From Nemertoderma westbladi (taxonomy: Eukaryota > Xenacoelomorpha > Nemertodermatida > Nemertodermatidae): 42,943 nt of DNA. The notes under the pieces are model-generated. The model saw only the letters and a program-made list of their open reading frames with translations. It did no database searches and was not told the DNA's origin. Location of the stretch: the NCBI GenBank assembly GCA_032718475.1, contig JAUCBJ010002541.1, positions 1 to 42,943 of the forward strand, read 5' to 3'. The position numbers and the translations under genes are program-made. Numbering within the stretch: position 1 is the first letter of the stretch; each line of letters starts with the position of its first letter. Shown in pieces: positions 10,301-18,520 of this stretch.

Positions 10301-10825
10301 CGCCCCTTGAGAACTGCGCGCTGAGCCGGATATCTCGCTCCTAGCGCTGGAGTGCTGATTTCTAGCGGACCCCGTTCTCTTTCGATGTACTGCTGTCCTG
10401 ATGCTGGAGGATCGTACTGATTCCGCGTCTGTTCTTTCAGCCCTCTTGTAATACTGTTCTTCATAGCCTCTCACAAGGCTGAGGGTCCTCCGGTGTTGTT
10501 TGCGGAACCCATCTAGATGTACAACGTGTTCTTCCAACTTGGGGTAGTTTTCCTGATCGGTGGGGGGAACGAGCTCTTGGTACGCCTGTATCATTCTTTC
10601 GTACCGCTGTAGGATATTTCGGATACTTTGAAGCTGAGTTTGTACCTCATTGAGGGGGGTTTTGACTCCCTTGAGTTGTTTCTCCATCCGTTGATACGCT
10701 CGGGTTACTCCGCCTTTGAGAGCCCCTAGCCGACGGGTCATGTTCTTGACGTTCGGTACCTCGTCGGCTTCCGAGTCTGTGTGGTGATCCATCTCGTCGA
10801 TATCGGATACGTTATTTGTCGTCAT
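7328..10825 (-). CDS. gag-pro: Gag-protease polyprotein of the BEL/Pao element (1165 aa, intact frame)
   Basis: The frame is open for 1165 codons. Residues 185-345 are a highly charged coiled coil built from repeats such as REAEQHRREDERQAEQ. Residues about 480-640 match the BEL/Pao gag core DUF1759 (MEIRTFEGDPVDYLRFK, YLGDKPRRII, AWKTLDKRYG). Zinc knuckles follow at 751-763, 784-797 (CFRCLGTGHYVRDC) and about 803-816. A retropepsin-like protease (DUF1758 type) has its catalytic motif FLDNGSDGT at 902-910 and the family signature LLIGLD...ERTIMGWTLCG at 1007-1046. After about residue 1095 the sequence enters the normal N-terminal edge of reverse transcriptase, then stops at a low-complexity patch. 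The Gag shell and maturation protease are thus retained without a polymerase. The start is an ATGA overlap with the upstream ORF. Confidence 0.92.
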   Translation of the reverse strand: MTTNNVSDIDEMDHHTDSEADEVPNVKNMTRRLGALKGGVTRAYQRMEKQLKGVKTPLNEVQTQLQSIRNILQRYERMIQAYQELVPPTDQENYPKLEEHVVHLDGFRKQHRRTLSLVRGYEEQYYKRAERTDAESVRSSSIRTAVHRKRTGSARNQHSSARSEISGSARSSQGAPPLRDQLRERKALALKARMEDEYIQLQAEQDVLAAETQKREAKQAAERQAEQREQEAEQHRREAEQHRREDERQAEQRKREDERQAEQHKREAEQHRREDERQAEQRKREAEQRKQEAEQRGREIEQRKWEAEMRKQHAEAQAILIHKKNADIVKLAEYEAALIERDIQLYEDWERDIDQEYEPIPVPELEKSFIPTAAKLPKPEIPPTKQSTLSAQAPVFHPPPATLKNEEPYFPSNTTTASVPKYEPERDSERDATPRSNNPFTSTPQTRSRVIIKTPPTIDPSSMGESANNYNPPNHSSSDNIGIIRALENRLSMPKMEIRTFEGDPVDYLRFKKRFFAQIGSTDIADAQKLVYLSQYLGDKPRRIIACFEGGSHEAYYDAWKTLDKRYGNTGTIINKTLEKLIQDAGSLGDPQNLQEFSDSMKDAYYTLKPLNKEDQVNNILNLRQIARKFPGWLQSKWAYKCVDLRHRHPDRDPSFLEMSAFLDDISEAMNDSMFSKQSLAKLDAMESNYQSRAPTPNPRFHPTPVSAMAISMAEDSDDEDYEEPTLAEEWACYLANWAPEREGTTASPICLFCGEKHKLEFCGKFQFAELVPRFEAMMKHRGCFRCLGTGHYVRDCDQRSCCAVCNDLRHHTLLHIPANFDFTTLPFRIEAKRRGETNHVSKGTRITQRRETNPFKISTDKPQVTNISATINLINRRYMVFAKVIPVRIQGVGKSLTTLAFLDNGSDGTIIDRDFLEQLGLEYEPCKRPIQTITDNREVESGEVQLQMEGVMKGYETVKLTIKNALVHTDLRVRFRQSAEYTPLIQLDRDDVDLRCPQLDVNRITLLIGLDTPELHIPTGDVARSIKKDDGFYAERTIMGWTLCGIKEETTDTYTYLPKCQNKENVTSVGYCSATDLNEDLFLETERTQREMTGCFNVETREFAEKDENPSEEDQYCTNIFVQATFKDPTLARAHALVANKVVDDNNDVDNIDTINGRARTNLP
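7366..7402. repeat. Low-complexity patch at the pol deletion junction
   Basis: A GAT/AAT-type run (minus-strand peptide VVDDNNDVDNID) sits exactly between the last reverse-transcriptase-like residues of the gag-protease frame and the first integrase C-terminal residues. The run fills the place of several hundred missing pol codons. It may have been inserted during break repair or template switching. Confidence 0.65.
9539..9562 (-). repeat. LTR-derived 24-bp word inside gag
   Basis: This copy matches the first LTR version of the word (1621-1644 and 11790-11813, with CCC...GG at the variable positions), not the commoner version. On the minus strand it encodes YEPERDSE in the Pro/Ser-rich linker between the coiled coil and the gag core. 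The frame differs from that of the copy in the accessory ORF. Confidence 0.9.
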
Positions 10826-11013
10826 TGTAACGCCTCGTCAATAGCTAGATACGCGATGTCATAAAACAGTTCCTCGTAGGTATTGTACTCAGCTTGGACC
10901 ACCCGAACGGTAATCCTGAATCGTCCGACGTTCGTTCCTTGCACTTCAACTTCGACGTGCCAGATTCCTGGCTCAACTTGGATTATATCAATGGGTGTGA
11001 TCGATACTTCCAT
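10822..11013 (-). CDS. Small leader ORF (63 aa) overlapping gag by ATGA
   Basis: A 63-codon frame begins at 11013 and its TGA stop overlaps the gag ATG in ATGA (10822-10825). The peptide has alternating hydrophobic residues typical of beta strands (GIWHVEVEVQGTNVGRFRIT) followed by an acidic helix-like end (YEELFYDIAYLAIDEALQ). It has no cysteines and no membrane segment. I do not recognise a family. The tight stop-start overlap suggests translation of gag by termination-reinitiation or leaky scanning. It could be fortuitous, but a 63-aa protein-like frame ending exactly at gag favours a real ORF. Confidence 0.55.
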   Translation of the reverse strand: MEVSITPIDIIQVEPGIWHVEVEVQGTNVGRFRITVRVVQAEYNTYEELFYDIAYLAIDEALQ

Positions 11014-11101
11014 TCCCTGTTAACAACTCTCCAAATATGTGATCTGCCGACTACGAGTTGGTTAGATCGAGTTTGTTGATTAATTAAACCACGACTTCGT
11101 C

Positions 11102-11548
11102 TCAACTCAAATACCAGAGTTTCCTCGTAGTGGGTGCTGGCAAGCACGTAGAGAGTTTTGAAGAGTATTGAAGGATTCTGAACTTCCACCAGTTGAAGTT
11201 GACCGTAATTATTCTTAATTTTGACACCCTGTCAAAATTAACCGCATTAATTATTCTTAATTTTGTTGCCGTTATCCCAACACCAGGGGGGAAAAACGCC
11301 GATGCTGGAGACGTGACTTTACAGACCACCGAGCCCCGGCCAGTCACCGGATATTGATTGTGGAGAAGGAATGTTTTCTGAGATGCAAGTTTGCAGTTGA
11401 TAAAAAGCTGCATTAGTTGGATATACTCTTTAATGTAACTTCCTATAGTTGAAACCTGTTCAACATCATTGAAACCTGAAACCTGATTAAGAATAATTTT
11501 GGGCTTCCCCAAATCAATATACACCAAATATTCACAATAATTATACAC
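11102..11548 (-). CDS. Possible ORF running from the 5' LTR into the leader (148 aa)
   Basis: A frame starting in the last 285 bp of the 5' LTR continues past the LTR end (11264) into the leader and stops at 11102. The same start and first 90 or so codons occur in the 3' LTR, where the frame runs into flanking DNA instead. The peptide begins MYNYCEYLVYIDLGKPKIIL and has no recognised motif. Because the LTR copies are recent duplicates, shared openness is not evidence of selection. I list it because it spans most of the leader upstream of gag. Confidence 0.25.
   Translation of the reverse strand: MYNYCEYLVYIDLGKPKIILNQVSGFNDVEQVSTIGSYIKEYIQLMQLFINCKLASQKTFLLHNQYPVTGRGSVVCKVTSPASAFFPPGVGITATKLRIINAVNFDRVSKLRIITVNFNWWKFRILQYSSKLSTCLPAPTTRKLWYLS
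11206..11265. repeat. Leader hairpin flanked by an 18-bp direct repeat
   Basis: TTAATTTTGACA (11215-11226) and TGTCAAAATTAA (11230-11241) are perfect 12-bp inverted arms around a CCC loop. The word TAATTATTCTTAATTTTG occurs at 11206-11223 and again at 11248-11265, where its end overlaps the LTR terminus. The structure lies between the LTR and the first leader ORF, where packaging or dimerisation signals and the primer-binding site would be expected. Confidence 0.8.
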
Positions 11549-12986
11549 GATAATATAAATCCCTACGGTATATTATTTAATTACCCACTGTTCGCTTCAG
11601 ATTTTAGCCTACCTAATGTTCCCCAGATTTTCCCTCGGTCCTAGTCTTAGTGCCGTAGTGTCGGTGTCGGTCGACCCTGTCGCGTGTCCGTTCCACCCCT
11701 CACGAACCCCGAAGGGTTCGATCATCGAGAACCAGAACGGCTTGGCTAGGGGTCCGTCGGTTCATCGCAGAAACCCAACCACCTAGGCTTTCCGAGTCCC
11801 TTTCAGGCTCGTAGTCGCTTCGGCAGCCGAGAAACTGCTCCGAACAGTCGGTAGGCCAGTAGAGTCTAGTCCTTTGTCTTTCGACCCCGTCGCGTGTCCG
11901 TTCCACCCCTCACGAACCCCGAAGGGAACGATCATCGAGAACCAGTACGGCTTGGCTAAGGGGTCTGTCGTCGGTTCCCGTCGCAGATCCCGGTACAAGC
12001 AGTCAGCGTTCCGAGTTCTTTTCAGTCTCGTAATAGCTGCTGTTGACCAGAGACCGCTAAGGGCAGTCCTCGTCAAACCCGTCCTGTGGCCAGCCCTTTC
12101 GCATGTCCGTCCCACCCCTCGCGAACCCCGAAGGGATCGGTCATCGAGAACCAGTACGGCTTAGCTCAGGGGGCAGTCGTTAGTTGGCCACCCGTTCGCG
12201 TGTCCGCTCCACCCCTCACGAACCCCGAAGGGTTCGATCATCGAGAACCAGAACGGCTTGGCTACTAAGGGGCCGTCGTTTCCCGTCGCAAATCCCTGAC
12301 ACAAGCAGTCAGCGTTCCGAGTTCTTTTCAGTCTCGTAATAACTGCCGTTGACCAGAGACCGCTAAGGGCAGTCCTCGTCAAACCCGTCCTGTGGCCAGC
12401 CCTTTCGCATGTCCGTCCCACCCCTCGCGAACCCCGAAGGGATCGGTCATCGAGAACCAGTACGGCTTAGCTCAGGGGGAAGTCGTTAGTTGGCCACCCG
12501 TTCGCGTGTCCGCTCCACCCCTCACGAACCCCGAAGGGTTCGATCATCGAGAACAAGAACGGCTTGGCTACTAAGGGGCCGTCGTTTCCCGTCGCAGATC
12601 CCTGACACAAGCAGTCAGTTCCGAGTTCTTTTCAGTCTCGTAATAACTGCTGTTGGCCAGGGACCGCTAAGGGCAGTCCTTGTCCTTTAGGCCTGGCGCA
12701 TTACCAAATCCACCCCTACAGGCAGCAGGAAGTTGGCCAGGGCCTAATAGTACTCAGGCTAACCTGAATACTGCTTGCATTTTCCATCCCCCCCTGGCCC
12801 TTATAACTATGAAATTATTCCCGTACCCTGTAAGTTCCCCCAAAGTTCGCCCATAAATCGCCCCCAGTTTATTGAATGTGCCCAAAACCCATGGTCCCGC
12901 ACCCAGTAGTAATATCGGAATAATCAATTTTAATAAAATACAAAAATATTCAACTCGCGTTATGGAAAGTTGAAATACCGCGAACA
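11264..12986 (-). repeat. 5' LTR of the BEL/Pao element
   Basis: This 1723-bp repeat matches 1095-2819 almost exactly and has the same TG...CA ends on the element's strand. Compared with the other LTR it lacks 2 nt near 12619 and has about ten substitutions by eye. On the minus strand it starts the element, so transcription should begin within it. Confidence 0.95.
11665..12685 (-). repeat. Tandem repeats of the 5' LTR
   Basis: The same 306-bp units and nested hairpin blocks as in the 3' LTR are present here. Perfect UUCG-loop hairpins lie at 11703-11720, 12219-12236 and 12525-12542. The 24-bp word lies at 11790, 12009, 12315 and 12619. Copy number and order equal those of the 3' LTR, as expected if both were made by one reverse-transcription event. 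Confidence 0.88.
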
Positions 12987-12991
12987 GACCT
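12987..12991. other. Right target-site duplication GACCT
   Basis: This is the second copy of the 5-bp duplication found at 1090-1094. Removing the element and one copy rejoins the LINE reading ...CTATGGACCT-GCCAAAG..., which aligns with CCATGAGGCTGCCAAAG in the other LINE copies. Confidence 0.93.
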
Positions 12992-13075
12992 GCCAAAGAA
13001 CAAGAATGTGCACAGGATGGTCCTCACGGTGAAAACAATGACCGGCAAAGCGGAGGCTGATCAGGAGACTACAAA
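12992..13075 (-). mobile_element. RTE-like LINE fragment, continuation beyond the BEL/Pao element
   Basis: On the minus strand this matches the region of other LINE copies around 16550-16620, with recognisable GCCAAAG, GGTCCTCACGG and GCAAAGCGGAGG words in order. It is the upstream half of the fragment at 835-1094. Confidence 0.78.
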
Positions 13076-13856
13076 TACAAAGAACTGATAAATCATAAAA
13101 CACAGATGAAGTCATATTAGAGACCTGTCACCCAGTTAGACCATGTGTTGCCTAAAAGATATGGGAAAAGAAGTCATGCTGAAACATTCGAACCTTGCTC
13201 CCACTGATTCTTACTGCAGTGCATAAAAATAGTGATTAACATTAGTAACACGACATCAATCCTTAGAAACGTAATGTGGGGCCACCAACGAAGTGAGCGA
13301 AGCCTTAGCATGTGGGTGCCATTAACGACTTGTCTGTCATCGTCATCTGTCGTCGTCATCGTTGTAAATTTTTGATCGCTAATAACTCGGTGATGAAATT
13401 AAATGAAACTTGGCACGTATGTAGTCCGTCAAAAGTTGAGAAAGAAACTGAATATTGATAAAAAAAAAACGAACGAACGCAACGAGGCAAATGAAGGAGA
13501 CGAGTATTGTGTTGAAGACTTCTGACTAACAACAGAGAACTCAGTAATGGGGCCACTATATGCTAAGGCTCGGTTTGCTCACTTTGTGCTGCGCGAAGAC
13601 CCCACGAACGTGTATTATGATGAATGGGCTTTGTATGTGCATTGATTGATTAATTACAAGAGATTGGGAACTATTAGCGAGTTATAATAAATTTATTAAT
13701 TTTATTTAATATTGTCTACACCATATTTGGAATATAAGTGGAATTGATTGGTTGGTTGGTTGATTGAACTGGTTGTGAAAATGAGCAGCTGCCTAATTTT
13801 AAAATTGACTTTCCTTTCAAATTTAAATAGGGCCTTGGCTATATAACATAATTTGC
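13076..13856. other. Unassigned AT-rich sequence
   Basis: No gene is visible. A poly-A stretch of nine lies at about 13460, and the phrase TGAAACTTGGCACGTATGTAG near 13406 resembles a phrase common in small DNA transposons. No inverted termini could be matched. Confidence 0.4.
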
Positions 13857-13868
13857 AAAATTTAATTA

Positions 13869-14128
13869 CTACTAGGATCGGCATGCTACATTGCAGCTGC
13901 ATTTTTAAGAATGATGTGCCGGCTTGTTGACAAAATTGCGTCGCCACAACTCTATCACCCAAGACATTTGCTAGATCATCCGCATCTTCAAGGCCAGTGT
14001 CCTTTAAGATGCGTCTCAATAAAGTCAAGGGCTGTCCACCATGCTTATTCATTCCGGCATGAGGCTGCTAAAGTACAAGATTATGCATTGGCTGGTCCTC
14101 ACGGCGAAAGCAATGTCCTGCAAAGCGG
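13869..14128 (-). mobile_element. 5'-truncated RTE-like LINE fragment with a 12-bp target duplication
   Basis: This 260-bp piece on the minus strand corresponds to the last coding segment and 3' UTR of the same LINE family, ending in the CCGATCCTAGTAG-type tail. It is flanked by AAAATTTAATTA at 13857-13868 and 14129-14140, a perfect 12-bp duplication typical of target-primed reverse transcription. Its coding part carries frameshifts and is a dead copy. Confidence 0.9.
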
Positions 14129-14140
14129 AAAATTTAATTA

Positions 14141-15824
14141 ATAAATCCTTGAGAGTCAAATATTATAAGTATCAAATTTGTTTTTGTTTTCTTTAGAGCC
14201 AATGTAATATCATAAGTATACATCGGTATATGAGAGCTGAGTTTAAGGATGACTCTGGTTCCAAGATCACCTGCTATGAAGCTCAAGAAACTCAAGGTTG
14301 CGAAGGAAAATGTACATCTTTCAAGGGGCCCATATTCAAGTATAAAAACATGGATATGTCACTCCGACAGGTTAGGCTTGCTTTTAATGGGTGGTATGCT
14401 TGAAGTATGAAATTGTAGAAAATTGTAAATTATTTTTATGATTAAAAACACTTAGCAATTTTATATTAAGTTTCATATTCACTAACATTGCACATTCGCA
14501 TAAATGAATATTCTCACTTGAGTCCAGGTGAAACGCGGTGCTACATTATTTATATAGAATACAATAGAGTCAATATTTAGGTAATTATTTTTCAAACTCG
14601 TTTTTTGTTATTTACACTGCGTTATTTTCACTTTGTAAACACCCAGGCCTACGATAAATGATGCTGATATCCGGACAATTATTCTGAAATAATTATATAA
14701 TTTATAGGAATGTTATTATTGTAAAGAAATCCAAACGAAACCAAAGAGGTTAATGTTCACTAACTGTCTTGACATGGATAACAACGCAGTAACAGGACCA
14801 TTTTCAACCGTCATTCATGAAGCATCAAAATGTGGTTGTAAACATTGCATTGGGAAGTAAACGCTTTACTGAATATTTTACTTACTTTTTCAAGTTGCAC
14901 ATATCTGAACTAAACTAAATACAGTAACTACAATTGTACACCTAAGCTTACACTAATATTAGAAGTTATTATAAGAAGGTAATAATATATTAAACAATTT
15001 TCGCTCCCTTTTGTTTCTGATATTACCGAGAGTGATGTAATAAAGTTAGGCATGTTTCAATTTTCGACCTCTCAAAATATCGCCCACTTTTGAAAGCTAT
15101 CCCGCTCCACACTACATTCTTCGCCAAATAGTAGGACACAGAGGGAGGTATGGAAGTTATGCTGGATTTGCAACCTCTTACGGCACTCATACATACACCT
15201 GATCCAACCGGTTGTTTTCACTAACTACGCTCCCACTCAAATGTGTAGGTGATTAATTATATAGTTCTTGGAACGAGCCGAAAATAATGCCTATATTATA
15301 TCCTGTAAAATAAATAATTATTATTCACTTTAGCCTTTAATCACACAAGCAATCAAATATACAACAAACAAGTTGGTGAAATGTTTGTATGCAGTAAGTC
15401 AGTCAGTTAGTTAGGCGTACCCTTATTTCTACTATGTTTAAATCATGTGTTCAGCAATAAGAGCCATTATGTGTGCAATGTGAGTTTATTAAAAACTTCA
15501 AATTAGCTTGTAAAATATTAATGACACATAATTTGTTATTTAATATTTCATCAATTAGTATACATTAACGTTAGTGTCTTTGATTGACCTCCCACTCATT
15601 CGGATCTGTGTCCATCAACTTATCAATCTAATGTATATATATATATACATTCATACATACACCATAATATGTACTTCTCGTGAGGTGGTGGTTGTTCCCT
15701 ATAATGGTATTTAATGGTCAATAATAATCCTACTACACTTACTACTAGGTCGAGCGAGCACAGTCATCATATTTTATTATGATGTCCATATTTTATATAT
15801 AAACCATTTCTTGGAGCAACTCCT
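14141..15824. other. Unassigned AT-rich sequence
   Basis: No long open frame or recognisable element is present. A short alternating TA run flanked by ATGTA/TACAT lies near 15632-15650. The rest gives no support for a gene. Confidence 0.5.
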
Positions 15825-15880
15825 ACAAGCGTCTTCTCGGTCGTCTGCCATCAATGGCAGACGACCGAGAAGACGCTTGT
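15825..15880. repeat. Near-perfect palindrome (27-bp arms, 2-nt spacer)
   Basis: The arm ACAAGCGTCTTCTCGG...CTGCCAT at 15825-15851 is the exact reverse complement of 15854-15880, with only CA between. Such a foldback is GC-richer than its AT-rich surroundings. No reading frame or flanking duplication accompanies it. Confidence 0.93.
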
Positions 15881-16011
15881 CGGATAACTTGCTACCGGTA
15901 CATAAGCAGTTGTATTTGGATTCAGCTGCCGCCCTTGCATTTCTCGCATCATAGCAGCATCCTCATACCGTTCTGACCTAATGTCTACAGTGTTTTAAAT
16001 GGGTCATGGTT

Positions 16012-16058
16012 CTATACACAATTCCAGCTGTAATCGGGGCTCCTTTACTAAGTGTTGC
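16012..16058. repeat. 47-bp repeat shared with 36331-36377
   Basis: CTATACACAATTCC followed by GGCTCCTTTACTAAGTGTTGC is repeated with few mismatches at 36331-36377. In both places it lies about 30-40 bp upstream of the target duplication of an RTE-like LINE. Confidence 0.85.
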
Positions 16059-16096
16059 TGTAAGTGTCAACTTATGCAGGGGATTAGTTCGTTAGT

Positions 16097-16777
16097 CAGA
16101 AAGACCAAAATTTTGACAGTTAACTTTGAAAGTCCTCAGCAAGTCTCTGATCGGAGGAACATAAGCTCAAAATATGGTATGCTTGAGCATGTGGATGACT
16201 TCTGTTACCTGGGATCATGGATCCGGAAGTCAGGTGAGGACCTTCGAATACGTAATAATAGGGAAAGGCATGGGCAGCCTTGAATAGGCTTTCCAGGATT
16301 TGGAAGTCACCGGTAATTTATCCGACACTTAAGGTCCGATTATTTAGAGCAGCAGTAGTTCCAGTACTCCTCTATGGGAGTCCATGCTGGGCTCTAACTG
16401 CTGAGGACACCAAATCTCTGGATGGCACATTCACAAGAATGCTACGCCGGGTTCATTGTGTCAAGTACAATGCACACATCTCCAACCAGACACTATATAA
16501 CATTGGAGGTGTCTCATTGGTTCCCCCAAGCTTGACACTAGAACAAAATCGCCTCCGCTTTGCAGGACATTGCTTTCGCCGTGAGGACCAGCCAGTGCAT
16601 AATCTTGTACTTTGGCAGCCTCATGGAGTGAATAAGCATGGTGGACAGCCCATGACTTTCTTGAGACGCATCTTAAAGGACACTGGCCTTGAAGATGCTG
16701 ATGATCTAGCAAATGTCATGGGTGATAGGGAGTTGTGGCGGTGCAATTTTGTCGATAAGCCGGCACAGCATTCTTAA
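16097..16777 (+). pseudogene. RTE-like LINE ORF C-terminal fragment
   Basis: The coding part includes VLLYGSPCWALTAEDTKSL, MLRRVH, LRFAGHCFRRED and the tail RELWRCNFVDKPAQHS, all downstream of the reverse-transcriptase catalytic core. Compared with 36416-37891 it has an extra 5 nt near 16253 (AATAATAGGG), which shifts the frame. The two open pieces therefore meet at about 16280. It has no catalytic motif and is not functional. Confidence 0.88.
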
Positions 16778-16813
16778 AAATGCAGCTGTAATGCAGCATG
16801 CCGATCCTAGTAG
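16097..16813 (+). mobile_element. 5'-truncated RTE-like LINE copy with a 12-bp target duplication
   Basis: This 717-bp insert matches the C-terminal coding end and 3' UTR of the copy at 36429-37928. It is flanked by TAGTTCGTTAGT at 16085-16096 and 16814-16825. It begins within the region following the reverse-transcriptase core and ends CCGATCCTAGTAG. The tail is a short TAG-type repeat rather than poly-A, as in many RTE-type elements. Confidence 0.92.
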
Positions 16814-16825
16814 TAGTTCGTTAGT

Positions 16826-17086
16826 GGATACATTGTCTTTATAAGCAGTATCAGTTAGGACCAATAAAACAAGAGTTAATAATGCTTAGCTGTATATTTT
16901 AATTTACAGTAGTTGCAATATTGAAAGATAAACCGTGAAAAATAAACTGGTAAGAAATAGTAGCCACTTTGAGGAGTGGTACTTGCTGGGGAACTAAATA
17001 ATATACTGTTAGCCCTAAAATCATCTACAACAATTATGTTATATATACTCAGCCTTAAATACTGGTAAACCAATAATGAATCCAAT
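16826..17086. other. Unassigned sequence between the LINE and the TTAA element
   Basis: About 260 bp of AT-rich DNA without a gene. Confidence 0.4.
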
Positions 17087-17090
17087 TTAA

Positions 17091-18364
17091 CCCTATTACC
17101 ACTGGGGGGGGGGGGGGGGGGGGGGGGTGGGGCGAATCGGCCCCTTCCTAGTTTTTAGTTGCTGTAACTATACAACCACATTACGTACCGGCCCAACTTT
17201 TATTGAGAATTAGCCAAATTTAATGCCGCATCTTTTGCAAAAAACGACGTTGCAATTGGATTTCTACTTTTCGATGTGGGTGCCACCTCAAAATTTGGTC
17301 TCCAGCACCAAATTTTTTGAAATTTTCGAATTTTACAAAGTCATTCGTGATTTAGTAATTATTTATGTTTGGGCTATTTTTATTTATTTTTATTGGTTTG
17401 GATCACTCTAATGTTCTATACAAGTATGTAAGTGTAGTGGTACGTCATTTTTGGAGAACCAAAATTAGGGTGTGGCACTGCTTTAAAATTTCAAAATTAC
17501 TTTATTCGGAAAATTTACTAAAGTTTTGATTTCGAAGCATTTTTATTGGCTTTCTGGAGCGCTGAATCGATTGAAAGTGATATAGAAGCCTGAAGACTTA
17601 GTGGTTCGCCATTTTTGGTGCACCAAAATTAGGGCGTGGCACTTCAAATTTTGAAAAATACGAGATTCGGAAAATACACTAAAGTTTTGATTTGCAAAGC
17701 ATTTTTATAGGTTTTCTGGAGCGCTGAATCGATTGAAAGTAATATAGAAGCCTGAAGACTTAGTGGTTCGCCATTTTTGGCGCACCAAAATTAGGGCGTG
17801 GCACTTCAAATTTTGAAAAATTAGAGATTCGGAAAATACACTAAAGTTTGGATTTCAAAGCATTTTTATAGGTTTTCTGGAGCGCTGAATCGATTGAAAG
17901 TAATATAGCAGCCTGAAAACTTAGTGGCTCGCCATTTTTGGTGCACCAAAAATAGGGCGTGGCACGTCAAATTTTGAAAAATGCGAGATTCGGAAAATAC
18001 ACTAAAGTTTTGATTTCAAAGCATTTTTATAGGTTTTCTGGAGCGCTGAATCGATTGAAAGTAATATAGAAGCCACAAATCCTTGGTGTACGTAATTTTC
18101 GGTGCACCAAAATTAGGGTGTGGCACTTCAAATTTTCAAAATTACTTTATTCGGAAAAAACACTAAAGTTTTGATTTCAAAAAATGGCTAACCTCTAAGT
18201 CTTCAGGCTTCTATATTACTTTCAATCGATTCAGCGGTCTAGAAAACATATATAAATATGCGTTAAAATTTTAATTTTGGTTTATTTTCCGAATCTCGTA
18301 TTTTTCAAAATTTGAAGTTTCCCCCCCCCCCCCTGATGGTCAAAACATCCCAGTGGTAATAGGG
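17091..18364. mobile_element. TTAA-flanked inverted-repeat element (piggyBac-type non-autonomous)
   Basis: CCCTATTACCACTGGG at 17091-17106 is the exact inverse of 18349-18364. Both are flanked by TTAA (17087-17090 and 18365-18368), the target duplication of the piggyBac superfamily. The left terminus runs into a tract of about 24 G and the right terminus is preceded by 13 C. Inside are about four direct copies of a unit of about 161 bp (GAGCGCTGAATCGATTGAAAG near 17558, 17720, 17880 and 18042), followed by one inverted copy at about 18185-18310. No transposase frame is present. Confidence 0.88.
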
Positions 18365-18425
18365 TTAAGCATTTAACCAATCACAATTAACAGATAAAGT
18401 AAAGTAAAGGGAAGTAAAGATAAGT

Positions 18426-18520
18426 AAAGGGCCATTAAGGTGGTTCTTAAATTCAATGCGCCTCAAATTTCCTTATTATGAATAGAAATTGATAATTCAA
18501 CAAACGGATTCGTGTACAGT
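18426..18520. repeat. 95-bp repeat shared with 37983-38077
   Basis: AAAGGGCCATTAAGGTGGTT through GGATTCGTGTACAGT is repeated, with few mismatches and no length change, at 37983-38077. Both copies lie downstream of an RTE-like LINE. Confidence 0.88.

Larger units (their letters stand above)
1095..12986 (-). mobile_element. Complete but pol-deleted BEL/Pao LTR retrotransposon with an accessory exonuclease-like ORF
   Basis: Two near-identical LTRs of about 1.72 kb (1095-2819 and 11264-12986) bound an internal region of about 8.4 kb. The element reads on the minus strand: 5' LTR, leader with a small ORF, gag-protease (7328-10825), a remnant of the integrase C-terminal domain DUF5641 (6835-7341), a repeat-bearing spacer, a 790-aa accessory ORF (3212-5584), a polypurine tract and the 3' LTR. 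The superfamily call rests on the Gag and protease motifs, on DUF5641 and on the 5-bp GACCT duplication. Reverse transcriptase, RNase H and the integrase catalytic core are missing, so it cannot move alone. The two LTRs differ at about a dozen positions by eye, which suggests a fairly recent insertion. It sits inside an older RTE-like LINE. Confidence 0.93.

Noticed and set aside
11173-11191. TGGTGGAAGTTC-like stretch in the leader as a primer-binding site
   Set aside because: It lies about 73 nt from the LTR and does not give a convincing tRNA 3' end with a normal T-arm sequence.
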